Source of the DNA: DUUI01 sp964627845
GTDB taxonomy: Bacteria > Bacillota_I > Bacilli_A > Erysipelotrichales > Erysipelotrichaceae
Reading direction: 5' to 3'
Assembly (NCBI GenBank): GCA_964627845.1
Contig: CAZVKL010000002.1
Location: 1 to 64,000 of the forward strand
Length of the DNA stretch: 64,000 nt
This document shows positions 23,106 through 32,073 of this stretch, piece after piece (position 1 is the stretch's first letter; each line of letters begins with the position of its first letter). The notes beneath the pieces were generated by a model. That model worked only from the letters and a program-made list of their open reading frames with translations, ran no database searches and was not told the origin of the DNA. The translations under genes and the position numbers were made by a program.

Positions 23106-24954
23106 GTCTTCTTTGAGTTTCAAGATACATCGCTAAGACGCCAATATCGGCAGGATTAACACCCGAAATTCGAGACGCTTGACCCAACGTCAAGGGTCTT
23201 ACTTGAGAAAGCTTTTGCCTTGCTTCTATCGCTAAATGGTTGACTTGATTATAGTCAATTGAGTCCATAATCTTAACATCTTCCATCGCTTTAAGTTTAT
23301 TTGCGTCTTTTTGAGCCTTGGCAATATAGCCCTCATATTTAATTTCAATTTGAGCTTGTTTAATCACTTCTTGTGGGTAATCTAAATTCAATAATTCAAG
23401 CGTTTGACTTAAGTCGACTCGAGGTCTTTTAATAACATCAAATAACAGTGACCCATCATTATTGTCATAGCCTAAGTCTAATAAATAAGGATGTAATGGG
23501 CTGTCCTTATCCAAATGAATTGTTTTTGTGACAGCAATCAATTCATCCACTTTATCTAACATCGATTTAATTGATTGGTATTTCTGTTGGTCTAATAAAC
23601 CAACTTCATAGCCTATCTCAGAGAGTCTTCGATAACTATTATCATGTCGTGTTAGTAATCGATATTCGCTCCGTGACGTTAGTAAACGATACGGTTCGTT
23701 GGTTCCCTTGGTCACTAAATCATCAATCATGACCCCAATATATGCTTGGTCTCTTCTAAGAATAATCGGTTCTTTTTTCTGAAGTTTGCGAGCAGCATTA
23801 ATTCCAGCCAACAAACCTTGGCCTGCTGCCTCCTCATATCCTGAAGTCCCATTAATTTGTCCAGCAGTAAATAAATTCTCAATAACATGAGATTCAAGAG
23901 AAGGAGACATTTGTAATGGATTAATGGCATCATACTCAATCGCATAACCATACTTCAATATTTCAGCATTCTCTAAACCTGGAATTGTCTTAAGAATCTT
24001 CGCCTGTACTTCCCTAGGTAAAGAGGACGAGAGTCCTTGAACATAGATTGAATCATAATCAGCCGTTTCAGGCTCTAAGAACAATTGGTGTCTCTCTTTA
24101 TCAGAGAATCGAACCACTTTGTCCTCTATCGATGGACAATATCTTGCGCCAACACCCGTCACAACCCCTGAGAACATACTGCTTAAGTGAATATTCTCAT
24201 TGATGATGTCGTGTGTGTCTTGATTTGTGTAAGTTAAATAACAAGGGTATTGGTCCTTAATGAGTTCATCTTGATCACTGAATCGAGAAAAACTCATACC
24301 AACTGAATCCCCCGGTTGAATAAGTGTTTTAGAGAAATCGATTGTCTCTCTTTTTAACCGTGGTGGTGTCCCTGTTTTCAAACGAAATAAATCCAATCCA
24401 GCTTTAGACAGCGATTGAGATAATAAATTCGTCGTTGGTTGATGGTCAGGACCCTCCTCGACCACATCGCTTGATATCATCGTCTTAGAAGCCATATAGG
24501 TTCCCGTAGTTAAAATAACCACTTTCGCTTTAGCAACGTATCCATTGGAAGTGACTACCCCAACAATCTTGTTGTCCTTGGTTTCTAAACCAACGATCAT
24601 ATCTTCTTTAACCTCTAAGTTCTCAGTTTCAAGTAATTTTTCTTGCATCATCTTAGAATAGAGATCTTTATCACTTTGAACTCTTAGACACTGTACCCCA
24701 GGTCCTTTTGAAGAGTTCAACATTTTTATTTGTAGAGAGCTCTTATCGGCAATCTCTCCCATAATTCCACCTAGGGCATCAATTTCCCTAACGACAACAC
24801 CCTTAGCTGGTCCCCCGATTGAAGGATTACATGGCATCATCGCAATTGTATCAATGCTTAAGGTATAGAGCACGGTTTTAAAACCGAGTTTAGCGCTCGC
24901 ATAAGCCGCTTCTGCGCCACCATGTCCACCACCAACAACAATAATGTCGACCAT
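23095..24954 (-). CDS. mnmG: tRNA uridine-5-carboxymethylaminomethyl modification enzyme MnmG (GidA)
   Basis: 619-residue FAD enzyme that with MnmE makes cmnm5U34 in tRNA wobble positions. It has the FAD motif GGGHGGAEAA at 8-17, MMPCNPSIGGPAKG, and the C-terminal QASRISGVNPADI helix bundle. In most Bacillota mnmG is linked to mnmE and rsmG; here it is a stand-alone unit with its own extended -10 promoter and terminator, separated from rsmG by about 3 kb, and mnmE is not in the window. AAAGGAGG precedes the ATG. Confidence 0.97.
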   Translation of the reverse strand: MVDIIVVGGGHGGAEAAYASAKLGFKTVLYTLSIDTIAMMPCNPSIGGPAKGVVVREIDALGGIMGEIADKSSLQIKMLNSSKGPGVQCLRVQSDKDLYSKMMQEKLLETENLEVKEDMIVGLETKDNKIVGVVTSNGYVAKAKVVILTTGTYMASKTMISSDVVEEGPDHQPTTNLLSQSLSKAGLDLFRLKTGTPPRLKRETIDFSKTLIQPGDSVGMSFSRFSDQDELIKDQYPCYLTYTNQDTHDIINENIHLSSMFSGVVTGVGARYCPSIEDKVVRFSDKERHQLFLEPETADYDSIYVQGLSSSLPREVQAKILKTIPGLENAEILKYGYAIEYDAINPLQMSPSLESHVIENLFTAGQINGTSGYEEAAGQGLLAGINAARKLQKKEPIILRRDQAYIGVMIDDLVTKGTNEPYRLLTSRSEYRLLTRHDNSYRRLSEIGYEVGLLDQQKYQSIKSMLDKVDELIAVTKTIHLDKDSPLHPYLLDLGYDNNDGSLLFDVIKRPRVDLSQTLELLNLDYPQEVIKQAQIEIKYEGYIAKAQKDANKLKAMEDVKIMDSIDYNQVNHLAIEARQKLSQVRPLTLGQASRISGVNPADIGVLAMYLETQRRQNT

Positions 24955-24984
24955 CGTAAGTCCTCCTTTCGTTAGTGCTGAACT

Positions 24985-24993
24985 ATTTTACCA
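24985..24993 (-). promoter_or_regulatory. mnmG promoter, extended -10
   Basis: Minus-strand TGGTAAAAT about 30 bases upstream of the mnmG ATG. No clear -35, as expected for an extended -10. Confidence 0.5.
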
Positions 24994-25015
24994 TAGATTA
25001 GCCATTCACGCTTAT

Positions 25016-25423
25016 TTATTGACTACTGTCCATAACCATCCAAGTGACACCATAAGGATCTGTACACTGACCAAATAGAGCACTAAAGAAGGTGACATCC
25101 AACTCCATGACCACCGTTGAGCCTTTTTCTATCAATTGATTCCACACCTTTTGAACTTGTTGTTGGTCATCTGAGGAATAGTTAATCACCACATTATCAC
25201 CAAAGACTGAGTCAGAATATGGGTTATCACACATTCTTAAAACGCTCTGACCAATTGGTAGTTCAGCGTGCATCACCAGCTCTTGATCAAAGTCTTGGTT
25301 TGGTTCATCCTTAGGAATATCCTTAAATTTTAAAAACTGTGACCTTTGTGAATCAAAAACAGCCTCATAAAAGTTTAGTGCTTCTTCACATTGGCCATTA
25401 AAAAATAAATAAATCGATAACAT
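25016..25423 (-). CDS. VOC-superfamily (PhnB/glyoxalase-like) protein
   Basis: 135 residues, PhnB-like vicinal-oxygen-chelate fold: opening IYLFFNGQCEEALNFYEAVF, central VLRMCDNP, and closing FGQCTDPYGVTWMVM. Family members are metal-dependent or structural, and the reaction is not known. The ATG at 25423 is eight bases after AAAGGAGGA; a longer in-frame start (25471) places that box inside the gene. It is a one-gene unit with a TATAAT about 60 bases upstream. Confidence 0.8.
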   Translation of the reverse strand: MLSIYLFFNGQCEEALNFYEAVFDSQRSQFLKFKDIPKDEPNQDFDQELVMHAELPIGQSVLRMCDNPYSDSVFGDNVVINYSSDDQQQVQKVWNQLIEKGSTVVMELDVTFFSALFGQCTDPYGVTWMVMDSSQ

Positions 25424-25567
25424 ACGCTGTCCTCCTTTAAAAATAGACTTTTTGTTACCAGTCATCATCAATTAACTCCATTATAATAGATTGTTATCTG
25501 ATCAATCATAATATTACATCAATCACTCGTTTTTTATCAAAGACGATTGAGATTGTCTCTGTTGAAT

Positions 25568-25629
25568 AAAAAAGAGCTGTTGCGCTCATCGATAACTTTC
25601 AAATTATCGACTTCGTTACAGCTCTTTTT
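25568..25629 (-). terminator. Branched terminator of the thioesterase unit
   Basis: Twelve-pair outer stem AAAAAGAGCTGT/ACAGCTCTTTTT enclosing an inner hairpin CGATAA/TTATCG; minus-strand T-run TTTTTTATTC. It overlaps the last codons of the thioesterase gene. Confidence 0.85.
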
Positions 25630-26020
25630 GTTTGTTCATCGTTTTTTCCATGAATTGCTTCACATTAATTAAGCCTCGTTTATGTTGACAGACTGAAACG
25701 AGTTCAACCTCGTCATACACTTTGGCATCGAAACAATAGAGTCCTTTTTCATCAATTCCTTGATAGATGGCTTCACAGCGAACACTCATGCCTAAGGGAG
25801 TTGGTCTTAAATGTTTCACATTAACCACGGCGCCAACACTCGCAAATTCATTTGAATGATAGGGTTGTAAGCCTTCACTACATGTTGCTTCTATCAACGC
25901 AACTAAATAAGGGGTCGATAGAACATCGACTCGACCCGAACCAAATTTAGAGGCTAAATGTTGTGGTTTAACTATGATTTCTTTTTTAAAAACTGTGCCA
26001 ACTAGTATATCTAACTTCAT
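25616..26020 (-). CDS. Thioesterase-family (FlK-like) hotdog protein
   Basis: 134 residues with a hotdog fold. GSGRVDVLSTPYLVALIEATC matches the FlK-type active-site helix (Thr and Glu) and KHLRPTPLG carries the conserved His. FlK hydrolyses fluoroacetyl-CoA, but most relatives are housekeeping acyl-CoA thioesterases or detoxifying enzymes. It overlaps the stop of the preceding small gene by 4 bases (ATGA), so the two are co-translated. The natural acyl-CoA is unknown. Confidence 0.75.
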   Translation of the reverse strand: MKLDILVGTVFKKEIIVKPQHLASKFGSGRVDVLSTPYLVALIEATCSEGLQPYHSNEFASVGAVVNVKHLRPTPLGMSVRCEAIYQGIDEKGLYCFDAKVYDEVELVSVCQHKRGLINVKQFMEKTMNKQKEL

Positions 26021-26334
26021 TGGTTCAACTCTTCATTAGCAATACGCTTCATATGACGACAACGTACGAGTGAATAAATGCGACCTTTCTCCTGTTGCGT
26101 TAAATTAAATTGAGTCGTATCATCACCAAACACTTCTTCTTCCTGTTGAATATGTTGGTCCAATAGGACATCGATAAAGTTAGGGTATTTGTCTGCCCAA
26201 TCATTGAGTTTTAATACAAAATGGGTGTGGTATTCACTGGCATCTAAATAGTTTTGATCCCCTTTTTCATTTTCAGCTTGTTGAAAGGTTAATTCATCTT
26301 TTATTTGTCTAATAAGTGCTTGTTTAAATTCCAT
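26017..26334 (-). CDS. Conserved-looking hypothetical protein
   Basis: 105 residues, charged and predicted helical, with no membrane segment or recognised domain. It contains two Cys/His-bearing stretches (ASEYHTHFVLKL; LVRCRHMKRIA). AAGGAGAC precedes the ATG. It is the first gene of a two-gene unit with the FlK-like thioesterase. An extended -10 (TGTTACAAT) lies about 25 bases upstream. I do not recognise it; it may be a partner of the thioesterase. Confidence 0.65.
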   Translation of the reverse strand: MEFKQALIRQIKDELTFQQAENEKGDQNYLDASEYHTHFVLKLNDWADKYPNFIDVLLDQHIQQEEEVFGDDTTQFNLTQQEKGRIYSLVRCRHMKRIANEELNQ

Positions 26335-26410
26335 TATTTTGTCTCCTTAATGACTAAATTGTAACATAAAGGGGCTTTTTAGTGTGTATAATAGATTAGA
26401 AGGAGTTACT

Positions 26411-27310
26411 ATGCTACAAATAAAAAAAGTCGTCAAATCATTTGACGATTTAAACGTTTTAAACAGGGTGGACTGGGACATACAACCAGGTAAGATTTAT
26501 GGCTTAATCGGTAAAAACGGTGCCGGTAAATCCACGCTCTTAAGAAGCATTGCGTGTGTCTACAACATTGATGAGGGCGAAATCCTCTATTTTAATCAGC
26601 CCATCCATAATAAACAAACAGCTCACCAGGACATTGTTTTAATATCCGACTATCCTTTTGAACTAAAAACAACAAACTTACACGAACTTTCGAAGTTCTA
26701 TAAGATTTTTTATCCTCACTTTGATGAGAACATCTTTCAAGATTTAATCTCATTATTTGATTTTGATCCAACTAGACCCATCCATAAATTATCCAAAGGG
26801 CTCAAACGCCAGTCTAGTTTAATCATTGCGTTATCGCTCAAACCAAAACTTCTATTAATGGATGAAAGTTATGATGGGCTCGACCCCTATATTCGTCTTG
26901 ATTTAACCAATTACTTAAAACAACATTTTATTTCTGAAAATCATACCATCATAATTTCGAGTCATAACATCCACGAACTAGAACATTTATGCGATGAACT
27001 GGTCATTTTAGACGATGGACAACTGCATCAACAATCCTCACTTATTCCTGATAATGATCGCTTCATTAAAGTTCAAGTTGGTTTTAATTATGATATTGAA
27101 CCTAAAAAAATAAGCGAACTCAAGCCATTGGACACACACTTAGAAGGTCGAGTCTATACACTCATATTAGAAGAAGAGTATGACGTGTTTAAACAACGAA
27201 TTAAAGACTATCATCCAGCCCTTGTCCATCAGCTCTATTTGCCAATTCAAGAATTGTATTTAAAGAAACTGGAGGCTAAATCCTATGAGAAAAACCTTTA
27301 CTCTAAATAG
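26411..27310 (+). CDS. ABC transporter ATP-binding protein
   Basis: 299 residues, BcrA/YtrB-like ATPase: Walker A GKNGAGKST (about residues 37-45), signature LSKGLKRQ, Walker B LLLMDESYDGLDP, then H-loop SSHNIHELE. The C-terminal region (after 210) is a short beta domain of unknown role. The ATG at 26411 follows AGAAGGAG; the GTG nine codons earlier is not used. It overlaps the permease gene by 26 bases. TATAAT (26386-26391) lies about 20 bases upstream. It resembles exporters for antimicrobial peptides or acetoin-type YtrBCDEF systems, but no regulator is linked. Confidence 0.88.
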   Translation: MLQIKKVVKSFDDLNVLNRVDWDIQPGKIYGLIGKNGAGKSTLLRSIACVYNIDEGEILYFNQPIHNKQTAHQDIVLISDYPFELKTTNLHELSKFYKIFYPHFDENIFQDLISLFDFDPTRPIHKLSKGLKRQSSLIIALSLKPKLLLMDESYDGLDPYIRLDLTNYLKQHFISENHTIIISSHNIHELEHLCDELVILDDGQLHQQSSLIPDNDRFIKVQVGFNYDIEPKKISELKPLDTHLEGRVYTLILEEEYDVFKQRIKDYHPALVHQLYLPIQELYLKKLEAKSYEKNLYSK

Positions 27311-28793
27311 AGGCTATCTTCAATTTCTTTTAAAACAAGATTTAAAAATGATGTTTGTATTAAGTCTAATCTATTTCTTGGCAATGCCCTTTAATTTGTT
27401 CACTAGCTTAGACTTATACGACCCATCCTATAGTTTTTTGTCCATTGAATACGCGGTAAGTTCACACTTTCATATTGGACTAGTTATTTTTATTCTGAGT
27501 TGTATTCTCGTTCCCTGCATCTTATTTGGTTTTATCATGCATAAACAAAAGATGGACACCTATCAATCACTTCCAATCCCTAGAGAATCATTGTTCTTTA
27601 CTCATTATATTGAAACGGTATTGGTTGTATTATTACCATTCTTATTTAACTGGCTCTTAAGTTATTTAGTGTTGACGATACACGATTTGAGTCCATTTCT
27701 GACCAACATATCTCAACCGATCTCATTGATTAAAATCATTCTATTTACCCCAATTTTGATAGGGGTCACCTTGTTTGGGTTCATTAGTGCGGGTCGATTC
27801 TTTGATGGTTTAATCTATGCGATTGCGATGTTTGTTAGTCAATACTTTACTATCTTTCTCTTTAATCAAATTTTTGAGAACCGTCTTTTTGGGATGGGAA
27901 ATGTTATTTACAATCAGTTGAACACCTTATTCTCATTTACCAGTAGTCTCACGAAATGGGTAAATGAATTAATCGTTACACCCTGGACATTGTTTTGGAT
28001 TCTCATTGGCTTTATCTTTATCCTCATCAACGCCTACTTATACAGTCATCGAAAAGTTGAAAAAATAGAAGAGGCATCCGTCTTCCCTTGGTTTACCTTC
28101 CTGATTAATACGATTACCTTCACATTGTTTACTTTGTTCTTATTGTTAACATTTATGTTTGCTGAAAGTTATTTGAACAGTTTAATTATTCCACTCTTAT
28201 TTGGTTTGATTATTTATGTAGTTGTTGACGCCATTGCGAATAGAGGCTTCCATAAATTGGGCACAGCCATACCCCGATACTTCATTATTGGTTTGTCCTG
28301 TGTCGTTGTCGTTTACTCAATTGTTTATACTGGTTTCTTTGGTCTAACACGAAACGTCCCTCAATTAAATGAGTTTGACACCGTGTTACTAACTGTGAAT
28401 GATACAAGCTATTCGAATAAAAATCTGAATAGGAATTTCCCGAATTTAGTTAATGGGAAAGAGACGTTATCCGATATTATAAATGTTGAGAACGGGGTTG
28501 GTCTTTTTGAGTCGAGTGTCTTAACCACAGAAGAAGACAGACAAATGGTCATTGATTTTCATGAATCGTTAGTCGAAAAATATTATGATCATATTAATCA
28601 AGCGGGCAATCATCCTTATCAGTATCAAAATTCCTGGAATCATTGGAGTGATAACATCTATTCTAATTACGCTGTTTTCTATCGCGTATACTTAACGTAT
28701 ATTCATGAGAATCGTGTGATTATGCGTCGTGAGTACAATATCAACCAACAAGTCTTTGAAGAATTCTATGACGGTGTTAATCCTATTGATTGA
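27285..28793 (+). CDS. ABC-2-type transporter permease
   Basis: 502 residues. Six or more membrane segments in the first 260 residues, further spans around 265-350 and a long hydrophilic C-terminal domain (about 370-502), probably outside the cell. It is encoded with the ATPase by a 26-base overlap with GGAGG before its ATG. It resembles the large Bacillota permeases paired with YtrB/BcrA ATPases; the substrate cannot be told. The unit ends just before the perR promoter, with no clear terminator between. Confidence 0.82.
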   Translation: MRKTFTLNRGYLQFLLKQDLKMMFVLSLIYFLAMPFNLFTSLDLYDPSYSFLSIEYAVSSHFHIGLVIFILSCILVPCILFGFIMHKQKMDTYQSLPIPRESLFFTHYIETVLVVLLPFLFNWLLSYLVLTIHDLSPFLTNISQPISLIKIILFTPILIGVTLFGFISAGRFFDGLIYAIAMFVSQYFTIFLFNQIFENRLFGMGNVIYNQLNTLFSFTSSLTKWVNELIVTPWTLFWILIGFIFILINAYLYSHRKVEKIEEASVFPWFTFLINTITFTLFTLFLLLTFMFAESYLNSLIIPLLFGLIIYVVVDAIANRGFHKLGTAIPRYFIIGLSCVVVVYSIVYTGFFGLTRNVPQLNEFDTVLLTVNDTSYSNKNLNRNFPNLVNGKETLSDIINVENGVGLFESSVLTTEEDRQMVIDFHESLVEKYYDHINQAGNHPYQYQNSWNHWSDNIYSNYAVFYRVYLTYIHENRVIMRREYNINQQVFEEFYDGVNPID

Positions 28794-28835
28794 AGTCTTT
28801 TCACTTAAGTCGTATAATAACGATAATCATTATTA
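28790..28835 (+). promoter_or_regulatory. perR promoter with overlapping Per/Fur box
   Basis: -35 TTGAAG (28790-28795), exactly 17-base spacer, -10 TATAAT (28813-28818). Two bases later is CGATAATCATTATTA (28821-28835), a 7-1-7 box that matches the Fur consensus TGATAATNATTATCA at 12 of 14 fixed positions and the PerR consensus TTATAATNATTATAA at 11 of 14. It covers the transcription start, so the gene product should repress its own transcription. Confidence 0.82.
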
Positions 28836-28853
28836 AGCGAAAGGAATGATTGA

Positions 28854-29240
28854 ATGAGCTTTAAATCAACAAAACAAAGAGAGCGTATTATAGAAGTTAT
28901 CCATGAAGCTCATGGACATTTGACAGCAGATCAAGTCTACACCATTCTCAAAGCAGAGGATACCTCCATTGGGGTTGCGACAGTGTATCGTAATCTAAAA
29001 ACGCTCTATGAAAATAACATCATTAGTCGCATCCAACATCCTGATTTTGGTTATGTTTATGATGCCAATTTAGATAAACATTACCATTTCCACTGTGATG
29101 TTTGTAATAAGATGTATGATATTGACGATTTGTATAAAGACGAGCTCAACAAAGAGGTTGAACAAGAATTTGGTGGAAAAGTACGTTCCCATATGACTTT
29201 CTTTTATGGGACTTGTCCAGATTGTTTAAAGAACAAGTAG
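28854..29240 (+). CDS. perR: Peroxide-responsive repressor PerR
   Basis: 128-residue Fur-family metalloregulator. The metal ligands line up with B. subtilis PerR: His37 (GHLTADQV), Asp85, His91 and His93 (DANLDKHYH) and Asp104 (CNKMYDID), the Asp that separates PerR from Fur (Glu). The structural zinc site is CDVC and CPDC. PerR represses oxidative-stress genes with Fe or Mn and is inactivated by peroxide through His oxidation. It is a one-gene unit, autoregulated through the box over its promoter. Confidence 0.88.
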   Translation: MSFKSTKQRERIIEVIHEAHGHLTADQVYTILKAEDTSIGVATVYRNLKTLYENNIISRIQHPDFGYVYDANLDKHYHFHCDVCNKMYDIDDLYKDELNKEVEQEFGGKVRSHMTFFYGTCPDCLKNK

Positions 29241-29254
29241 AGCATACGATTACT

Positions 29255-29289
29255 AAAAGTAGATTTTTAAAAAGAAATCTACTTTTTTA
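29255..29289 (+). terminator. Terminator of perR
   Basis: Twelve-pair stem AAAAGTAGATTT/AAATCTACTTTT followed by a T-run. Confidence 0.88.
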
Positions 29290-29294
29290 TAACT

Positions 29295-29340
29295 GTAGGT
29301 TAGATCGGTCGTACGACCTTAATGACTCGATATTGCCTAC
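29295..29340. repeat. Nested inverted repeat with 12-bp perfect palindrome
   Basis: GGTCGTACGACC (29307-29318) is a perfect 12-base palindrome and is enclosed by GTAGG (29295) and CCTAC (29336-29340). It lies between the perR terminator and the cutC stop, with no T-run, so it is not a simple terminator. Function unknown. Confidence 0.45.
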
Positions 29341-29349
29341 CATAATAAT

Positions 29350-30096
29350 CTAAAGACTTGTTGGATTATCGTGCTTTTTTAGTGCCCTTACCATCGCCTT
29401 TACACATGCTTCATTAACCTCCCAAGTTGACTCTTTTTGATCATAATCATAATTCACGATTTCATTCCCGTTACGTCGAAACACGTGTTCTTTACAACTA
29501 GCATGGATATACTTAACAGGGCACTTTGATATAAATGCTTCAATGTTTTGAGGGTTAAGCCCTGAGCCAACAACTAATTTATCGGAATTAATTTGATGTA
29601 ATTGAATTAATCGATCAATCGCATCAATTGCTTTTGGATGACCACCACTGGTTAATACCCGATCAATTCCCATCTCAATTAACTGTTGATAAGCCAACAC
29701 TTGATCGGTTATTAAATCAAACGCTCGATGAAATATCGCTTGTTTCTGATATTGATGCGCAAGTTGGATGAGTTGTTTTGTTTGGTCAATATCAATGTTC
29801 AAATCATCGGTTAAACACCCAAATACGATTCCATCCGCCCCGTTCTCTAAAAGCAGTTTCGCATCTTTAAGCATTGTTTCATATTCAATGTCATTATAAA
29901 CAAAACCACCTGGAACTAAGCGAACCATACAATACAAGGGTACGTTTGTTTTCGCTTTACTCATTCGTAAAGTTGATAAGGAAGGGCTTAGCCCTCCTAA
30001 GTATAGGGCACTGTTTAATTCGATTGAATCAATATCAAATTGACTGGCCGTAATAACATCCTGGACACTCCCACAACAGATTTCTAGTTTTTTCAT
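29350..30096 (-). CDS. cutC: CutC family protein
   Basis: 248-residue TIM-barrel protein. Family signatures: LEICCGSVQD, IELNSALYLGGLSPS, VRLVPGGFVYND, GADGIVFGCLT, RAFD and LTSGGHPKA. CutC was described as a copper-homeostasis protein in E. coli, but the biochemical role is unsettled. It is a one-gene unit between perR and metG, read leftward. Confidence 0.93.
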   Translation of the reverse strand: MKKLEICCGSVQDVITASQFDIDSIELNSALYLGGLSPSLSTLRMSKAKTNVPLYCMVRLVPGGFVYNDIEYETMLKDAKLLLENGADGIVFGCLTDDLNIDIDQTKQLIQLAHQYQKQAIFHRAFDLITDQVLAYQQLIEMGIDRVLTSGGHPKAIDAIDRLIQLHQINSDKLVVGSGLNPQNIEAFISKCPVKYIHASCKEHVFRRNGNEIVNYDYDQKESTWEVNEACVKAMVRALKKHDNPTSL

Positions 30097-30161
30097 AAGC
30101 CCATTCTATCACTCTTTAGTGGTTTTTGATATAATGGTCGTGCACAGATTAAGGAGCCTTT

Positions 30162-32072
30162 ATGAATAAAAAACCTTACTACATTACAACGGCCATCGCC
30201 TATACCTCTGGTAAGCCTCATATTGGGAACGTTTATGAAATTGTCCTAACGGATGCGTTAGCTCGTTTCAAACGGGAACAAGGTTATGACGTGTTTTTCC
30301 AAACAGGGACCGATGAGCACGGATTAAAGAACGCTCAAAAAGCTGATGAAAAAAATGTGACGCCTCAACAACATGTTGATGAAGTGGCCAACATTATTCA
30401 AAATCTTTTTGATTTAATGAATATTTCCTATGATAAATTCATGAGAACAACCGATTCAACCCACAAAGATCAAGTTTCTAAAGCATTTAAAAAGATGTTT
30501 GATAATGGTGATATCTACAAATCCGTCTATGAAGGATGGTACTGTGTTTCTTGTGAATCCTTCTATACAGACTCTCAACTAGAAGAAGAGGGGATTTGTC
30601 CAGAATGTCATGGTGAAGTCCATAAAGAACAAGAAGAAGCTTATTTCTTTAAACTTTCAGAGTATACCCAAAAGCTTAAAGATTACTTCAAAGACCATCC
30701 AGAATTTATTGTTCCTAAATTAAGAGAAAATGAAATGGTCAATAACTTCCTCAATCCTGGTCTACAAGATCTAGCCGTCACTCGAACTTCGTTTGACTGG
30801 GGGATTCATACCTTTGATGAAAACCATGTCATCTATGTTTGGTTGGATGCTCTAATGAACTATATTACCTCACTTGGTTATGATGTGGATGGAAATCATG
30901 GTGAACTCTACAAAAAATACTGGCCAGCTGATGTCCATGTTGTTGGAAAAGATATTGTTCGTTTCCATACCATCTATTGGCCAGCCTTCTTAATGGCCTT
31001 AGATATTCCACTCCCTAAACAAGTCTTTGGTCATCCTTGGTTATTAGTCGGGGATTCAAAAATGTCTAAATCAAAAGGAAATGTTGTTTATGCCGATGAT
31101 TTAGCCCATGTCTTTGGTGTCGATGCAGTCCGTTACATTATGCTCCATGAGATGCCATATGATCGTGATGGACACTTAACCCCTGAAATTATTATCGAAC
31201 GGATCAACACCGATTTAGCCAATATTTTAGGTAACTTAGTCAAACGTTCATTGTCAATGACCAATAAATACTTTGATGGAGTTGTCAAACAAACAGGTGT
31301 TAGCACTGAATTTGACGCAGACTTAATCAACAAGGCGAATAACCTTCATCGTAAAGTTGAAGAAAAGATGAATGATTATCGTGTTCAAGAGGCAATGTCT
31401 GAGATTATTGAAGTATTAAGACGCTGTAATAAATACATTGATGAGACAACCCCTTGGGTTTTAGCCAAAGATGAAGAAAACCACGATAAGCTCAATACCG
31501 TTTTATACAACTTGTTAGAATCGATTCGAATTTGTTCAATTCAGTTAAGACCTTTCTTACCTGAAACTTCCGCTAAAATTCTTAAAGAGTTAAATACGCA
31601 AGAAACAAGCTTCGAAACGAGCTTTAGCTTTGGTCATTTAGAGAGTGGGATTAAAGTGACGGATTCACCTTCGACTTTATTTACTCGTTTTGATATGGCA
31701 GAAACCTTAGAAAAGCTTGCGCCTAAACCGATGAAGCAGCTAGACCATAAACCAGAAATCACAATTGATGATTTTGATAAGATTGAGTTAAGAAAAGGGA
31801 CAATTATCAAGGCACAACCACATCCAAACGCCGATAAATTGTTAGTGTTTGACGTTGATTTAGGGGATAAAGTGACGCAGATTGTAAGTGGTGTCGCGAG
31901 TACTTATAAACCTGAACAGTTGTTGAATAAAGAAGTCTTAGTTTGTGTCAATTTAAAGCCAATTAAACTCAGAGGCGTATTAAGTAGTGGAATGATTCTA
32001 TACGCATCAATAGACAGAAAATATCAAGTGGTTGAAGTCCCGAATGTTGAAAATGGGACAGGTGTAAGTTAG
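30162..32072 (+). CDS. metG: Methionyl-tRNA synthetase
   Basis: 636 residues. It charges tRNA-Met with methionine. HIGH-type motif in SGKPHIGN, zinc ligands CVSC and CPEC (about 127-150), the KMSKSKGN loop, anticodon-binding helices, and a C-terminal OB-fold tRNA-binding domain (after about 535, DFDKIELRKG), which makes the homodimer. AAGGAG precedes the ATG. No T-box leader is present in the short upstream region, which holds only a TATAAT -10. Confidence 0.97.
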   Translation: MNKKPYYITTAIAYTSGKPHIGNVYEIVLTDALARFKREQGYDVFFQTGTDEHGLKNAQKADEKNVTPQQHVDEVANIIQNLFDLMNISYDKFMRTTDSTHKDQVSKAFKKMFDNGDIYKSVYEGWYCVSCESFYTDSQLEEEGICPECHGEVHKEQEEAYFFKLSEYTQKLKDYFKDHPEFIVPKLRENEMVNNFLNPGLQDLAVTRTSFDWGIHTFDENHVIYVWLDALMNYITSLGYDVDGNHGELYKKYWPADVHVVGKDIVRFHTIYWPAFLMALDIPLPKQVFGHPWLLVGDSKMSKSKGNVVYADDLAHVFGVDAVRYIMLHEMPYDRDGHLTPEIIIERINTDLANILGNLVKRSLSMTNKYFDGVVKQTGVSTEFDADLINKANNLHRKVEEKMNDYRVQEAMSEIIEVLRRCNKYIDETTPWVLAKDEENHDKLNTVLYNLLESIRICSIQLRPFLPETSAKILKELNTQETSFETSFSFGHLESGIKVTDSPSTLFTRFDMAETLEKLAPKPMKQLDHKPEITIDDFDKIELRKGTIIKAQPHPNADKLLVFDVDLGDKVTQIVSGVASTYKPEQLLNKEVLVCVNLKPIKLRGVLSSGMILYASIDRKYQVVEVPNVENGTGVS

Positions 32073-32073
32073 T

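Noticed and set aside
29287..29345. Transposon terminal repeats around the perR-cutC palindrome
   Set aside because: No transposase, target duplication or second copy is in the window; the repeat arms are only five bases outside the palindrome.
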